From contig CANCOC010000011.1 in assembly GCA_947379755.1 (NCBI GenBank), positions 1-55,620 of the forward strand: 55,620 nucleotides of DNA. The letters are read 5' to 3'. This DNA comes from Alcaligenaceae bacterium (GTDB lineage Bacteria > Pseudomonadota > Gammaproteobacteria > Burkholderiales > Burkholderiaceae_B). The first letter of the stretch is position 1. Every line of letters starts with the position of its first letter. The notes beneath the pieces are model-generated. The model saw nothing but the letters and a program-made list of their open reading frames with translations. It was not told where the DNA came from and did not search any database. The position numbers and the translations under genes were made by a program. This document shows, piece by piece, positions 1-8,861 of the stretch.

Positions 1-1
1 A

Positions 2-115
2 AATGGCTACGCAGATGTGGTCGAAAGTGATTATGAAAAGTTTCGTACCGCCTGCCGCAATGGCACGCTGAAAGCTCAGACTGATTCAGATTTTAAGGCA
101 GACCTGTCGATTTGA
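2..115 (+). CDS. 3' end of an unidentified gene (partial)
   Basis: An open frame enters from the left edge and stops with TGA at 113-115, giving the last 37 residues of a protein. The fragment is hydrophilic and mixed in charge, with no motif I recognise, so no function is offered. It reads in the same direction as the ABC exporter gene that starts 74 bases later and could share its transcript. Confidence 0.45.
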   Translation, partial: NGYADVVESDYEKFRTACRNGTLKAQTDSDFKADLSI

Positions 116-189
116 TCGTATCGCACGCGGCACGGACCCGTCACTCGCGCGCAAAATGATCAGGCAGAACGGATTCATTATTAAGTGAG

Positions 190-1938
190 ATGAAAACAGC
201 TGATAACGAACCTGACTCTGAACAGACCACTTGTGATCAAACGGGATTACCAGGTCGTTTCCTCAAGATAGCAAATCTCTACTGGAGCTCAGAGCAGCGC
301 TGGCGCTTTAGAGGAGCGCTGGCGTTGCTGGTCTCACTGCTACTCGTTCAGACAATATCCAGCGTTTTGTTTAACCATGAAACAGGAGAATTCATCTCCG
401 CTCTGGCTGCAAAGGAGCATGAGCGATTCTGGTCCTCAATATCACGATATGGGATGATCCTGATCGCATCCGTACCCATCTACAGTTTGTACTACTTTGT
501 TCGCGATACGCTTGGACTGAATTGGCGGAGCTGGTTAACTGATTATTTCATGACGCGGTATTTAAGCCAGCGCTCGTACTATTTAATCAATGCAATGAAA
601 GACATCGACAATCCTGATCAACGGATTGCTGATGATATCAATGCCTTTACGATGCAATCACTTTTTTTTTCCTTGATTTTTCTAGGCGCTCTGATCCAGA
701 TGGTCGCCTTTTCAGCAGTACTGTGGTCGATCTCTCACGGGCTGGTGTATTTCCTTGTCTGTTATGCCATTTTATGCACCTGGTTGACCGTTTTTTTATT
801 TGGTAAACCACTGATCAATTTGAATTTCCTGCAATTGCAACGCGAAGCAGATTTTCGTTTTGGTCTCGTACATGTGCGTGAGCAGGCTGAAGGCATTGCA
901 TTCTACAGCGGTGAACAAATTGAAAAAAATACTCTCAAGGAGTTATTTTCAAGGATATATAGTAATTTTAAAAACGTCTTGCGACTGCAATTTAAACTCA
1001 ATCTTTTCCAATATGCTCACAGTTTTCTGACAGTCATCATCCCTGTAGTCATCATTGCAAATGATGTGCTGCAAGGAGATCTGGAAGTTGGACGTGCTGT
1101 TCAGGCGACGGGTGCCTTCGCATCCATACTCATTGCACTCACAGTCATTGTTGACCATTTTGAAGGCCTTAGTCGTTTTTCTGCCGGAGTTGAACGCCTG
1201 TATGCCTTTTTGGTCGTTCTTGAGCGCCAGGCGACTGCATCCACTTATGCCGGTACAGGAGAACATATCGACGTCATCACACAAACCGACGCAGATATTA
1301 CTTTCAAGCACTTGACAGTACTCACGCCAAACAAGGATCGCGTATTGCTTAAAGGACTCAATTTGTCAGTCAACCCTGCAAAGGGACTCATGATCACAGG
1401 GGCAAGCGGTACGGGCAAAAGTTCTTTACTGCGTGTCACTGCAGGGTTATGGTCCGCGGGTGCGGGCGAAGTGATCCGGCCAAAAGCATCAGATATGCTG
1501 TTCCTTCCCCAGCAACCCTACCTGCCTGCAGGGAATCTTCGGTCGCAGCTCCTCTACCCGCAGACTGATCAAAACATAACCGACGATGAGATTTTTTATT
1601 ATTTGGACCAAGTCAATCTGGCAACATTACCTCAGCGCGTGGGGGGGCTAAATGTGGTACTCGACTGGAGCAAGATTCTCTCTGTTGGCGAGCAACAAAG
1701 ACTATCCTTTGCAAGGGCACTGCTGTCCAAGCCACGCTATCTACTACTCGATGAAGCCACCAGTGCGCTGGATGCCTTGAATGAAGAGCGCCTCTATACT
1801 CAACTCATCGAACGCGCGATCACACCAATCAGTGTGAGCCATCACGCCTCACTCATTATGTTCCATTACGAAGTGCTTGAAATGAAAGGCAATGGAACCT
1901 GGGGTGTGTATGCCGCCTCGGACTATCGAATGACATAA
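190..1938 (+). CDS. YddA/SbmA-like ABC exporter, fused membrane and ATPase domains
   Basis: The 582-residue protein is a half-size ABC transporter with an N-terminal membrane domain of the ABC_membrane_2 (SbmA/BacA, YddA) type and a C-terminal nucleotide-binding domain. The membrane part holds the family stretch LNWRSWLTDYFMTRYL followed by DNPDQRIADDI, both also found in E. coli YddA. The ATPase half has Walker A GASGTGKSSLL near residue 404, signature SVGEQQRLSFARAL and Walker B YLLLDEATSALD. It should work as a homodimer in the inner membrane; relatives move peptides or vitamin-like compounds, but the substrate cannot be read from sequence. Its start lies just after a GTGAG stretch. The gene converges on the tetrathionate reductase operon, whose last gene ends 18 bases away. 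Confidence 0.85.
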   Translation: MKTADNEPDSEQTTCDQTGLPGRFLKIANLYWSSEQRWRFRGALALLVSLLLVQTISSVLFNHETGEFISALAAKEHERFWSSISRYGMILIASVPIYSLYYFVRDTLGLNWRSWLTDYFMTRYLSQRSYYLINAMKDIDNPDQRIADDINAFTMQSLFFSLIFLGALIQMVAFSAVLWSISHGLVYFLVCYAILCTWLTVFLFGKPLINLNFLQLQREADFRFGLVHVREQAEGIAFYSGEQIEKNTLKELFSRIYSNFKNVLRLQFKLNLFQYAHSFLTVIIPVVIIANDVLQGDLEVGRAVQATGAFASILIALTVIVDHFEGLSRFSAGVERLYAFLVVLERQATASTYAGTGEHIDVITQTDADITFKHLTVLTPNKDRVLLKGLNLSVNPAKGLMITGASGTGKSSLLRVTAGLWSAGAGEVIRPKASDMLFLPQQPYLPAGNLRSQLLYPQTDQNITDDEIFYYLDQVNLATLPQRVGGLNVVLDWSKILSVGEQQRLSFARALLSKPRYLLLDEATSALDALNEERLYTQLIERAITPISVSHHASLIMFHYEVLEMKGNGTWGVYAASDYRMT

Positions 1939-1956
1939 CGAATTTATACAAACCAC

Positions 1957-3336
1957 TTATTCAGAGAGTGCGTCTGCCTTTTCAGCCAGCTGCAACCGAA
2001 TCATATTCAAGGCTGACTTCATGGAGTACAAGCGATTGATATCGTCTGAGGATATGGCAATCTGGCGCGAGTCAATATTGATCTCATTGAGCCGATTGAT
2101 GAGTTTTTGTAACTCCTCAATACTTTGGACAGACTCACCTTGCAACTCAATGTTGAGAATTTCTTCGTATGCATCTGAAATCAACATCGCAGCACGGGTG
2201 TGCCGATAACTCGGAAAGAGTTTGAACATCGGATAAATGACTGCCAGAGAACCGATCAGAAGAATCCAGACACGGTCTAGATAACTGCTCAGCCAGAGGG
2301 GTAACACATCGATCAAGGCTGGCGCACCCTTATCGTAATAGTGATTGGCAATCGGGCTCAGGGGAATATTATGATCGACGTAAGCGGGAAAAAAATCCGG
2401 TTTTGCAAAGAATTGATCTACTTCATTACTGATCTTTTCGGCACCTAACAAAAAAATGTACTGTATAGCCGGGTGCATATCTTTTTCTACAAGCAACGTC
2501 ACTGTTGATGCCAGCATATTGACATCGTACTCAGGGCGAAGATCTTTTAAATCCAGAGCACCTTTGGGGATCGTGACGACATCCAGATAAGGGAGTTTTT
2601 TAACAAGTGCCTGAGCATAGTTAAAATTAAAGACATGTATATCATCGTGGGCCAGAAGCTTCTGGACGTTAGGTCCATTGAAACCATCCAGCATGAATAC
2701 TGCGTCAATTTCCCCGTCGATCAGCTGTTGAACAGCCTCCCTGTTCGGAAGTTTAAGGAAGTTAGACGTCCGATCAAGAGAAATATTACTTAATGCGAGA
2801 ATTTTATCGAGCAGGATGATGGTGCCGCTGCCATCCGGTCCGATTGCAACACGCCTGTCGCCAAAACTCGCGAGCGATCCGTGCACGCCTGGAGGATCGC
2901 CTTTGTAAAAAAGCCACAAGGGAACATACTCAATGCTCCCTAGGGAATTCAAATTTGGATATTTATCCTTTTCGGGAATTCCACCAACCATTAACGCGGC
3001 ATTGATAGGGACAGACGTGTCTGCAAGACCTTTCAGACTGTGGGCCGATCCTGAAGTATTGACCAGATGCAGTCGGATTTTTTCTTGAGCAAAAATAGGA
3101 ACAAACTTCTGACCCAGCATTTCAAAGGCTGAGCCCTCCTGACCCACGGCCAGATATACATCTTTCGGGGGGAGCGGCCGGGTAAAGGACAGCAGCAAAA
3201 CCAGGCCAGCGATCACGATCATCATCCACGGCCATTCACTCTTGAGAAACCCCGACCAGGCCTGGAACTCCTGAAGCAGTGAGTCTCGCGTATGCAGAAT
3301 CAGCGAAGGATTTTGTTTTGATCTGAATTTATTCAT
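1957..3336 (-). CDS. Membrane-anchored TAXI-type solute-binding protein linked to ttrA
   Basis: The 459-residue protein carries a TAXI (TRAP-associated extracytoplasmic immunogenic) binding domain, seen as LAVGQEGSAFEMLGQKF, later GSLASFGDRRVAIGPDGSGT and a DAVFMLDGF region. Unlike ordinary TAXI receptors it has no cleavable signal peptide. A transmembrane helix at about residues 36-52 is followed by roughly 300 periplasmic residues, a second helix at about 354-374, and an 83-residue helical cytoplasmic tail. It starts 3 bases after the ttrA stop codon, so it is almost certainly translated from the ttrBCA transcript. No TRAP permease genes are nearby. It could be a binding or sensing accessory for tetrathionate or another sulfur compound; that role is inference. 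Confidence 0.8.
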   Translation of the reverse strand: MNKFRSKQNPSLILHTRDSLLQEFQAWSGFLKSEWPWMMIVIAGLVLLLSFTRPLPPKDVYLAVGQEGSAFEMLGQKFVPIFAQEKIRLHLVNTSGSAHSLKGLADTSVPINAALMVGGIPEKDKYPNLNSLGSIEYVPLWLFYKGDPPGVHGSLASFGDRRVAIGPDGSGTIILLDKILALSNISLDRTSNFLKLPNREAVQQLIDGEIDAVFMLDGFNGPNVQKLLAHDDIHVFNFNYAQALVKKLPYLDVVTIPKGALDLKDLRPEYDVNMLASTVTLLVEKDMHPAIQYIFLLGAEKISNEVDQFFAKPDFFPAYVDHNIPLSPIANHYYDKGAPALIDVLPLWLSSYLDRVWILLIGSLAVIYPMFKLFPSYRHTRAAMLISDAYEEILNIELQGESVQSIEELQKLINRLNEINIDSRQIAISSDDINRLYSMKSALNMIRLQLAEKADALSE

Positions 3337-3339
3337 TGG

Positions 3340-6300
3340 TTAGATGCGCTCTATTCTCGCTGGAAAGCCTTGCCTCACGACACCTCCTGACACCCAGTCA
3401 ATCCAGACATTACTCGCACCTTGACGTGTTTCATCTGCAAAGCCCAGATCATTCATACTCACACCAGCAGCAAGAGCAGTATCATGCGCCATTGCCTGGC
3501 CGTCAATATAATGGACTCTTGCACCCAGTTCAGTATGACCGTAACCGTGCTCAATCGCAATTCCACCCCGAACCACGCCATTACGGACCATTGCCACGCC
3601 CTTGACTGAACCTCCGGGTGTTGTAATTCGCACTGAATCACCACTTTTAATCCCCATATCCTTTGCATCCTCACGATTGACTGAGACAGGGTTATGCGGG
3701 TGTACCTGGCGCAGACGACTCACAGCAATTGACATTGAACTCATCAGATTTGACTTATAAGAAGTCAGTAAAAATGGATACTTTCTTTCGTCGTAACGTT
3801 CACGCATTGCCTGACCGCTGGCCAGACGTGTTGGATACCATGTCGGACAACCACTGAAGCGCTCACCAGTCATGGAGTGCCGAATGCTGGAAATTTCTTC
3901 ACTCCACAACTGCAGAGGCTTGATATGTGCAGCGCGGACATGATCCTGTTCCCAGGCAGCATCGAGATTTTCAAATCTGCCACCACGTGTGAGCACCATC
4001 GCAACCTGGCGCCACTCTTCGGGCTTGAGCTTTTCCTGAAGTAACGGTGCGTAGCGCTGCATCCCGGTCACTGCCAGATCATCATCGCTCGCCTCTCCTA
4101 CTGCCTTACCACCGGCAAAAGCAATATTTGCAATTCCTCGCAAATAAAAGTCCTCTGCAGTATTGAGATCATACTTTTTACCTTCTTTATCCGATATCAC
4201 GCCTTGACCGAAACCTGGCATGTTCAGGCGCTTAGCCACCGCAATCAGAAAGGACTCCAGGTTGACCGGCTCGCCAGTAGACGTTTTGGCTAACGCAGGC
4301 TGAACAGCCGGACACCGGACGGTTGAAGACTTGGCCACCACGTCTGCCCAGGGTGCACCAATGCCCCAGCTTTCGTAGGTGACAGTATCGGGAACAATAT
4401 AATCTGCCAGAGCACTGGTTTCATTGATAAACGGATTCACGGCTATTGCTAGCGGCAATACCTTTGGATCGCGCAATTGAGCATAAGCAAGATTCTTGAA
4501 GCCAGCCAGGGAATACACCGGATTGCTCATGTGATTGATCCAGATCTTTACCGGATAGGGGTAGCCTGCCAGTCCGGAAGATAACATCTCACTGCTTAAC
4601 GCATCGACAGCTGGATACCAGGGCGCACGTGCAGGATAAGGCGATTGTCCGGACTCTTTTTTGCGACGGAATTCACTTGTTTTTTCGTAAGGAAAACGAT
4701 GTCGGGAAAGTGCCACACCTTTGGGCTGAACCTTACCGGCAAATGTCGCGAAGTTATAACGTGGGCCGGGGCCAAACGGGCCAAATGGTCCCGCATCCAG
4801 CACCAGACCTCCGGAGACATTCAGGTTTCCAACCAGCGTATTGAGCATCGCAATCGCATATGCCGTATAAAACCCCGAGCCATTCATTGTTCCGCCGTGT
4901 GCATCAGCAACGGCATGCTTGCCATAACTAGTGAATTCGCGCGCTATGGTTTCAATTTCACTTTTGGAAATTCCGCAAAGTACAGCATACTCATCGAGAC
5001 TCTTGGCATTCGCCTCTGCACGCAACATGGTGAGTGCTGTGCCTACACGCACTGGCGTATCCCCGAACGCCGGAATGCTCACCGTGCGTTCGACAAACAA
5101 ATCGGCGGGTGTAGCGACGGTATGCGCCGTTAGTGTTCCATCAGCCAGTTGCACCACATATACATCAGGCGTCTTTTCATCACCTGCTTTAGCCCAGCCC
5201 ATATCCGTTCCACGCAGACAAGTACCAAACCTGGAATGTTGAGGATCAGCAATGACCAGATGTGTGGCATTGGTCCACGACACCTCGCCAGCTGCACGCA
5301 TAGCGATTGGCCCGGGTTGTGACAGGGCAACGGAATCGTAGCGTTCATTTTCAAGAATCCAGCGAATCAGCCCCATCGCCAAAGCGAGATCTGTCGCTGG
5401 TTTGACTGCAACCCAGCGGTTGCCAGTTCCGGCAGCAAAACTCGAAGAGGTGGGGAGGACGGGGGATACAACGATGTACTTGAATGTGTTTTCAGGCCTG
5501 GTACGCGCTTGAGCGAGTTCGCGCCCCTGCCTTTGAAAAGGATTGCCTGATTGAGCGGGTGCCGCACCAATGAACAAACCGAATTGTGCCCGGGTCCAGT
5601 CAGGTTTGCCGTGCGGCTGACCAAACAGGTCTCCGAGTGCAACGCCGGCTCCGACTCGAAAAGTCTGTCCGCAATAGGAGCCGTGATTGGCAACGTTAAT
5701 CGTTCCAAAGGACTGCTGGGCAAAACGATTGATGAGCGGTGTTCGCCCTTCATTTGCAGCATCCGTGACCAGCAACTGATTAACCCGCGCACCATATTCA
5801 GGATTTTCAGGATCAATCAGTGTTTTGCTGTCGTAAATGGCACGCAAACCATCAACATGGCCTTCACCAAAGAGATCTCCACCTTCACAGACCTCTTGCA
5901 CCAGCTGTTCAAAGGAAATGGAAATCCACTTGCCCTCACCTCGCGCACCCACCCTTTTCAGTGGTTGCAGTACACGATACGGACTGGTTTGCTGTTCAAG
6001 CATCGCTGACCCGCGTGCGCAAGATGTTGCACGGCCTTCCAGTCCACTTTCTCCACCTAGTTTGGCGTATACCTCTCGTACAGGCATGTCCATTGGCGCG
6101 GGCTGCGTCGTGGCGAGTGGATGATAAGGATTTCCAGCGATACGCAAAATCCGATTCGATGCCGTATCAACCCGCACACGCACACCGCACTGCGTCCAGC
6201 ATCCCAGACAGCTTGAAGGGCTGACCGTCTGACCGGGCTGCGTCGACAGCACGCCGGTCACGGGATCAATCCGAAATTCTGGGGTCAGAGAATTGCCACG

Positions 6301-6495
6301 TGTAGCATGTGCCGTTGACGCACCAGCCGAGCCAGTCACAAGGCCCTTGACAGCTTTAACAACCGTTTCACCATATCCTGCCGCGAAAGCTGCCAGACCG
6401 CCTGCTACGGCGCCGCCTTGAACAATCAACTTGCGCCGTCTGGTATTCGTCTCACTTTGTGGTGCTGAGGCGTCTTTCTCGTGATTTTTGCTCAT
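3340..6495 (-). CDS. ttrA: Tetrathionate reductase catalytic subunit TtrA
   Basis: This is a 1051-residue molybdopterin oxidoreductase of the PsrA/PhsA/TtrA branch. It would reduce tetrathionate to thiosulfate in the periplasm during anaerobic respiration. A twin-arginine signal lies at residues 19-40 (RRRKLIVQGG then a hydrophobic stretch). The N-terminal [4Fe-4S] site is C96-x2-C99-x3-C103 with C159. The likely molybdenum ligand is C275 in HGSYCGQTFR. The length matches known TtrA (about 1020) better than the shorter PsrA/PhsA proteins, and the gene order ttrB-ttrC-ttrA matches the Salmonella operon. A related sulfur-compound reductase remains possible, since this family shares its motifs among tetrathionate, thiosulfate and polysulfide enzymes. 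Confidence 0.83.
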   Translation of the reverse strand: MSKNHEKDASAPQSETNTRRRKLIVQGGAVAGGLAAFAAGYGETVVKAVKGLVTGSAGASTAHATRGNSLTPEFRIDPVTGVLSTQPGQTVSPSSCLGCWTQCGVRVRVDTASNRILRIAGNPYHPLATTQPAPMDMPVREVYAKLGGESGLEGRATSCARGSAMLEQQTSPYRVLQPLKRVGARGEGKWISISFEQLVQEVCEGGDLFGEGHVDGLRAIYDSKTLIDPENPEYGARVNQLLVTDAANEGRTPLINRFAQQSFGTINVANHGSYCGQTFRVGAGVALGDLFGQPHGKPDWTRAQFGLFIGAAPAQSGNPFQRQGRELAQARTRPENTFKYIVVSPVLPTSSSFAAGTGNRWVAVKPATDLALAMGLIRWILENERYDSVALSQPGPIAMRAAGEVSWTNATHLVIADPQHSRFGTCLRGTDMGWAKAGDEKTPDVYVVQLADGTLTAHTVATPADLFVERTVSIPAFGDTPVRVGTALTMLRAEANAKSLDEYAVLCGISKSEIETIAREFTSYGKHAVADAHGGTMNGSGFYTAYAIAMLNTLVGNLNVSGGLVLDAGPFGPFGPGPRYNFATFAGKVQPKGVALSRHRFPYEKTSEFRRKKESGQSPYPARAPWYPAVDALSSEMLSSGLAGYPYPVKIWINHMSNPVYSLAGFKNLAYAQLRDPKVLPLAIAVNPFINETSALADYIVPDTVTYESWGIGAPWADVVAKSSTVRCPAVQPALAKTSTGEPVNLESFLIAVAKRLNMPGFGQGVISDKEGKKYDLNTAEDFYLRGIANIAFAGGKAVGEASDDDLAVTGMQRYAPLLQEKLKPEEWRQVAMVLTRGGRFENLDAAWEQDHVRAAHIKPLQLWSEEISSIRHSMTGERFSGCPTWYPTRLASGQAMRERYDERKYPFLLTSYKSNLMSSMSIAVSRLRQVHPHNPVSVNREDAKDMGIKSGDSVRITTPGGSVKGVAMVRNGVVRGGIAIEHGYGHTELGARVHYIDGQAMAHDTALAAGVSMNDLGFADETRQGASNVWIDWVSGGVVRQGFPARIERI

Positions 6496-6523
6496 GAAGC
6501 TTCAATCCTATTTACCAAATGAC

Positions 6524-7567
6524 TCAGGCTAACGATGCAAGATGCATGGTCCGGCCTGGATAGCGTTCTATCAAAAATATTGCACTTGCCAGCAGTGCGC
6601 AGCACAGTCCAAGCACACCCAACATACCCAGCAATCCATCACTGCCTAAAGGCATCTGGTAAATGTACAGACCTGCACCGTATTTGGGCACACCTTGCAC
6701 TGACATGAAAATGATCCAGCGAAAAATCCAGCCAGCCGCCATCATGACCAGAGAGACTATGAGTGAATAACCAGGTCTTCTTAAAAACCTTGCTTGCCGC
6801 AGCACCAGACCAAACATCACCACACCAGCCAATACAGAACCAAACAGGCTGAGTCGCCATACGGGAAAAAGATCATACAAACGTAATGCAGCCCTGAACG
6901 AGGAGTCGTCACCGAGCACACCGCTCACACCCCAGGCCAACGCACTGATCACCAGCATTACGACTGCGGTCAGGCTCAGGCGTCTCATCAGCCTATCCGG
7001 CATGGCATTTAAACCACCAGGCAGCCAGCGTGTCACCAGTAACATTGCACCAACCGTGCCAAGCCAGCCTGTCAAGACAAAATTGATCGGCAAAAAGATC
7101 GTGTTCCAAAGTGGTCGCGCGCGCACAGCCATGACTTCTGATCCTGTATAAACAAGGATAGAGACGGCCGATAAGGCCATCAGCACTGCGAGCCAGCGTA
7201 GCAAGACCGTACGACCAAGCCACCAGACCAGACAAAAACTCAGTACGAGCAGTATAAAAACCGGTAATAAATATGCGCCAATCGACATCCATGACCACGG
7301 AGTAAAGTAAGCGTAAAAGTGCCAGAATCTCCCTGGCTGATGCAGATCTGCAAGCAAGGACACCGGCGCGCAGATCGCACTGATTGCCAGAACTGTGATG
7401 CCAGCGGGCATCAGTCGGTCACCTGAAGAGTATGGCTTTGCAAACAAAGCAAATCCGGCAACAGTGAGCGCAGCTGTTGCCGCGATACCGATCAGAAAGA
7501 AATATTGGACCGCCCAGGGCAGCCACGCAGCCTCATAGGCCGGAGTCAGTAGCTCAATAATTTGCAC
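6524..7567 (-). CDS. ttrC: NrfD-family quinol-oxidising membrane subunit TtrC
   Basis: The 347-residue, very hydrophobic protein with about nine membrane segments fits the NrfD/PsrC family. It would oxidise quinol in the inner membrane and pass electrons to TtrB. The N-terminal part (WLPWAVQYFFLIGIAATAAL) and the DLHQPGRFWHFYAYFTPWSWMS region are typical of NrfD proteins. It starts with GTG at 7567, preceded by AAAAGG about 8 bases upstream. It sits between ttrB and ttrA with gaps of about 26-28 bases, so the three genes form one operon. Salmonella TtrC is of similar length (about 340). Confidence 0.82.
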   Translation of the reverse strand: MQIIELLTPAYEAAWLPWAVQYFFLIGIAATAALTVAGFALFAKPYSSGDRLMPAGITVLAISAICAPVSLLADLHQPGRFWHFYAYFTPWSWMSIGAYLLPVFILLVLSFCLVWWLGRTVLLRWLAVLMALSAVSILVYTGSEVMAVRARPLWNTIFLPINFVLTGWLGTVGAMLLVTRWLPGGLNAMPDRLMRRLSLTAVVMLVISALAWGVSGVLGDDSSFRAALRLYDLFPVWRLSLFGSVLAGVVMFGLVLRQARFLRRPGYSLIVSLVMMAAGWIFRWIIFMSVQGVPKYGAGLYIYQMPLGSDGLLGMLGVLGLCCALLASAIFLIERYPGRTMHLASLA

Positions 7568-7593
7568 GAATATGGCCTTTTAAAACTATGTAT

Positions 7594-8367
7594 TTAGTGC
7601 GAAGCAATCAGACGCACACCAGCCTGACCATCGATTCCATTAACAAAGCTCTCAGGCAAGCCGATGTAATAGACGTGAGGTGAGGTCCCCATGCCTGGCT
7701 TGAGAACCTTGATCTGGTCTTTGTTTGACATGATCAGCCTGGATATCGTGCTGTCGGCATCATTGAGATCCCCGATCACACGCGCTCCACCCACGCAGCT
7801 TTCAACACAAGCAGGCAGTAGCCCCACAGCAAGCCGGTGTTCACAAAACGTACATTTATCGGCTGTTTGAGTTTCGTGATTCATAAAACGCGCATCATAA
7901 GGACAGGCCTGTACGCAGTAACCACAGCCTACACATCGTTCGTTATCTACCAGAACGATTCCATCCGTGCGCTGAAAGGTCGCCTGCACCGGACAGACTG
8001 GAACACAAGGCGGGTTATCACAATGATTGCAAAGTCGGGGCAAACTCACCATCGCAGCCGGCGCCAGACTGTCTTTGAGATCAACCTCGTATTGCAGGAC
8101 CGTCGTTCGGAATTGCCCGACAGGTGGAAGGTTTTCCATGGAGCAGCTGACCGTGCAGGCCTGACATCCTATGCATTTGCGCATATCCACGAGCATGCCG
8201 TAGCGTTTGCCCTCGACACCCGGGCGCCGGGGTGGTTGTGTCCCGATCGCCGCATGCACCGGAGTGATTGGTATGACCGTCGCGCAAGCGCTCAGACCCA
8301 GAAGTCCCTTGAGAAAACCTCGTTTGCCAGCTGTCAGGGGCTTACCTGAGTCCAATATTTCAGCCAT
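7594..8367 (-). CDS. ttrB: Tetrathionate reductase iron-sulfur subunit TtrB
   Basis: The 257-residue ferredoxin-like protein has four cysteine clusters for four [4Fe-4S] centres: CIGCQACTVSC, CNHCDNPPCVPVC, CVGCGYCVQAC and CTFCEHRLAVGLLPACVESC. It would carry electrons from TtrC to TtrA. The N-terminus has a Tat-like signal with KRGFLKG in place of RRxFLK. From memory, the Salmonella TtrB signal also has lysine-arginine in place of the arginine pair, which supports the assignment. The ATG at 8367 was chosen because GGAG lies 6 bases upstream; a GTG one codon earlier would be only 3 bases from it. This is the first gene of the operon, downstream of an FNR-type box. Confidence 0.85.
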   Translation of the reverse strand: MAEILDSGKPLTAGKRGFLKGLLGLSACATVIPITPVHAAIGTQPPRRPGVEGKRYGMLVDMRKCIGCQACTVSCSMENLPPVGQFRTTVLQYEVDLKDSLAPAAMVSLPRLCNHCDNPPCVPVCPVQATFQRTDGIVLVDNERCVGCGYCVQACPYDARFMNHETQTADKCTFCEHRLAVGLLPACVESCVGGARVIGDLNDADSTISRLIMSNKDQIKVLKPGMGTSPHVYYIGLPESFVNGIDGQAGVRLIASH

Positions 8368-8404
8368 CACTTACTCCATATTGACTACACCATATGGTTA
8401 TTAA

Positions 8405-8410
8405 TTTATA
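8405..8410 (-). promoter_or_regulatory. Likely -10 element of the ttrBCA promoter
   Basis: Read on the minus strand, 8410-8405 is TATAAA, a good sigma-70 -10 hexamer. A start site about 7-9 bases downstream (near 8396-8398) would put the centre of the FNR-type box (8437.5) at about -40 to -41.5. That is the standard spacing of a class II FNR-activated promoter, where the box replaces the -35 element. The leader to the ttrB ATG would be about 30 bases. This is inferred from spacing only. Confidence 0.55.
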
Positions 8411-8430
8411 ACTATTAGTCATATACAAAC

Positions 8431-8444
8431 TTGATATGTATCAA
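8431..8444. promoter_or_regulatory. Perfect FNR/Anr-type operator upstream of ttrB
   Basis: The 14-base sequence TTGATATGTATCAA matches the FNR consensus TTGAT-N4-ATCAA exactly, and its outer 6 bases on each side are perfectly palindromic. It lies 63 bases before the ttrB start and at the right distance from a -10 element for class II activation. Tetrathionate reductase in Salmonella is known to need FNR. The divergent rhodanese gene starts about 420 bases away, too far for the same simple arrangement. Confidence 0.75.
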
Positions 8445-8636
8445 TACATATGGATTCGCCAGTATGTGCCGGGCTATTGACCAGTCGCCTGATAAAAACA
8501 GGAACACCATCGTGATGAACGATGTCATCTCAGAACTGTTGTTAGGCGCAGGCTTTGGTTTTGTGTTTGAGCGAGCGATTAGTGGCTGCAATGGCGGACA
8601 CATTGCGGCAGGGTGTTTGAAATATCGGTTTCATTT

Positions 8637-8688
8637 AGTTGAAGTACTCATTTGCTTATGAAGAGGAAGAGGGAAAAGTACTTCAACT
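8637..8688. repeat. 12-base perfect inverted repeat between ttrB and the rhodanese gene
   Basis: AGTTGAAGTACT at 8637-8648 is repeated inverted as AGTACTTCAACT at 8677-8688, separated by 28 purine-rich bases. It could form a stem of 12 pairs. No U-tract follows on either strand, so a simple terminator is unlikely. It could be a regulator site or a hairpin in the leader of the rhodanese gene. Apart from this and the FNR box, the 494-base gap between the two genes holds no coding sequence I can support. Confidence 0.6.
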
Positions 8689-8861
8689 CAGAATGAGAGG
8701 GGAATACTAAATATTCTGTTATTTGCGGGTTATATTGAATCAACAGATAAATTTAACTTGGCCTGGTGTACAGAAAAATTGCTAACTGTATACAAAAAGA
8801 GCGTGAAAAAACCTTCAAGCTTGATTTTTACCGCGTCACACCATCAAACAGGCGCCACGAA

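Noticed and set aside
3340..8367. Polysulfide or thiosulfate reductase (Psr/Phs) as the identity of the molybdoenzyme
   Set aside because: Gene order B-C-A, the long catalytic subunit and the KR-type signal on the iron-sulfur subunit fit tetrathionate reductase better; not fully excluded.
8431..8661. 76-codon plus-strand frame in the ttrB-rhodanese gap
   Set aside because: It starts inside the FNR box, has no ribosome binding site, and its product has no recognisable pattern.
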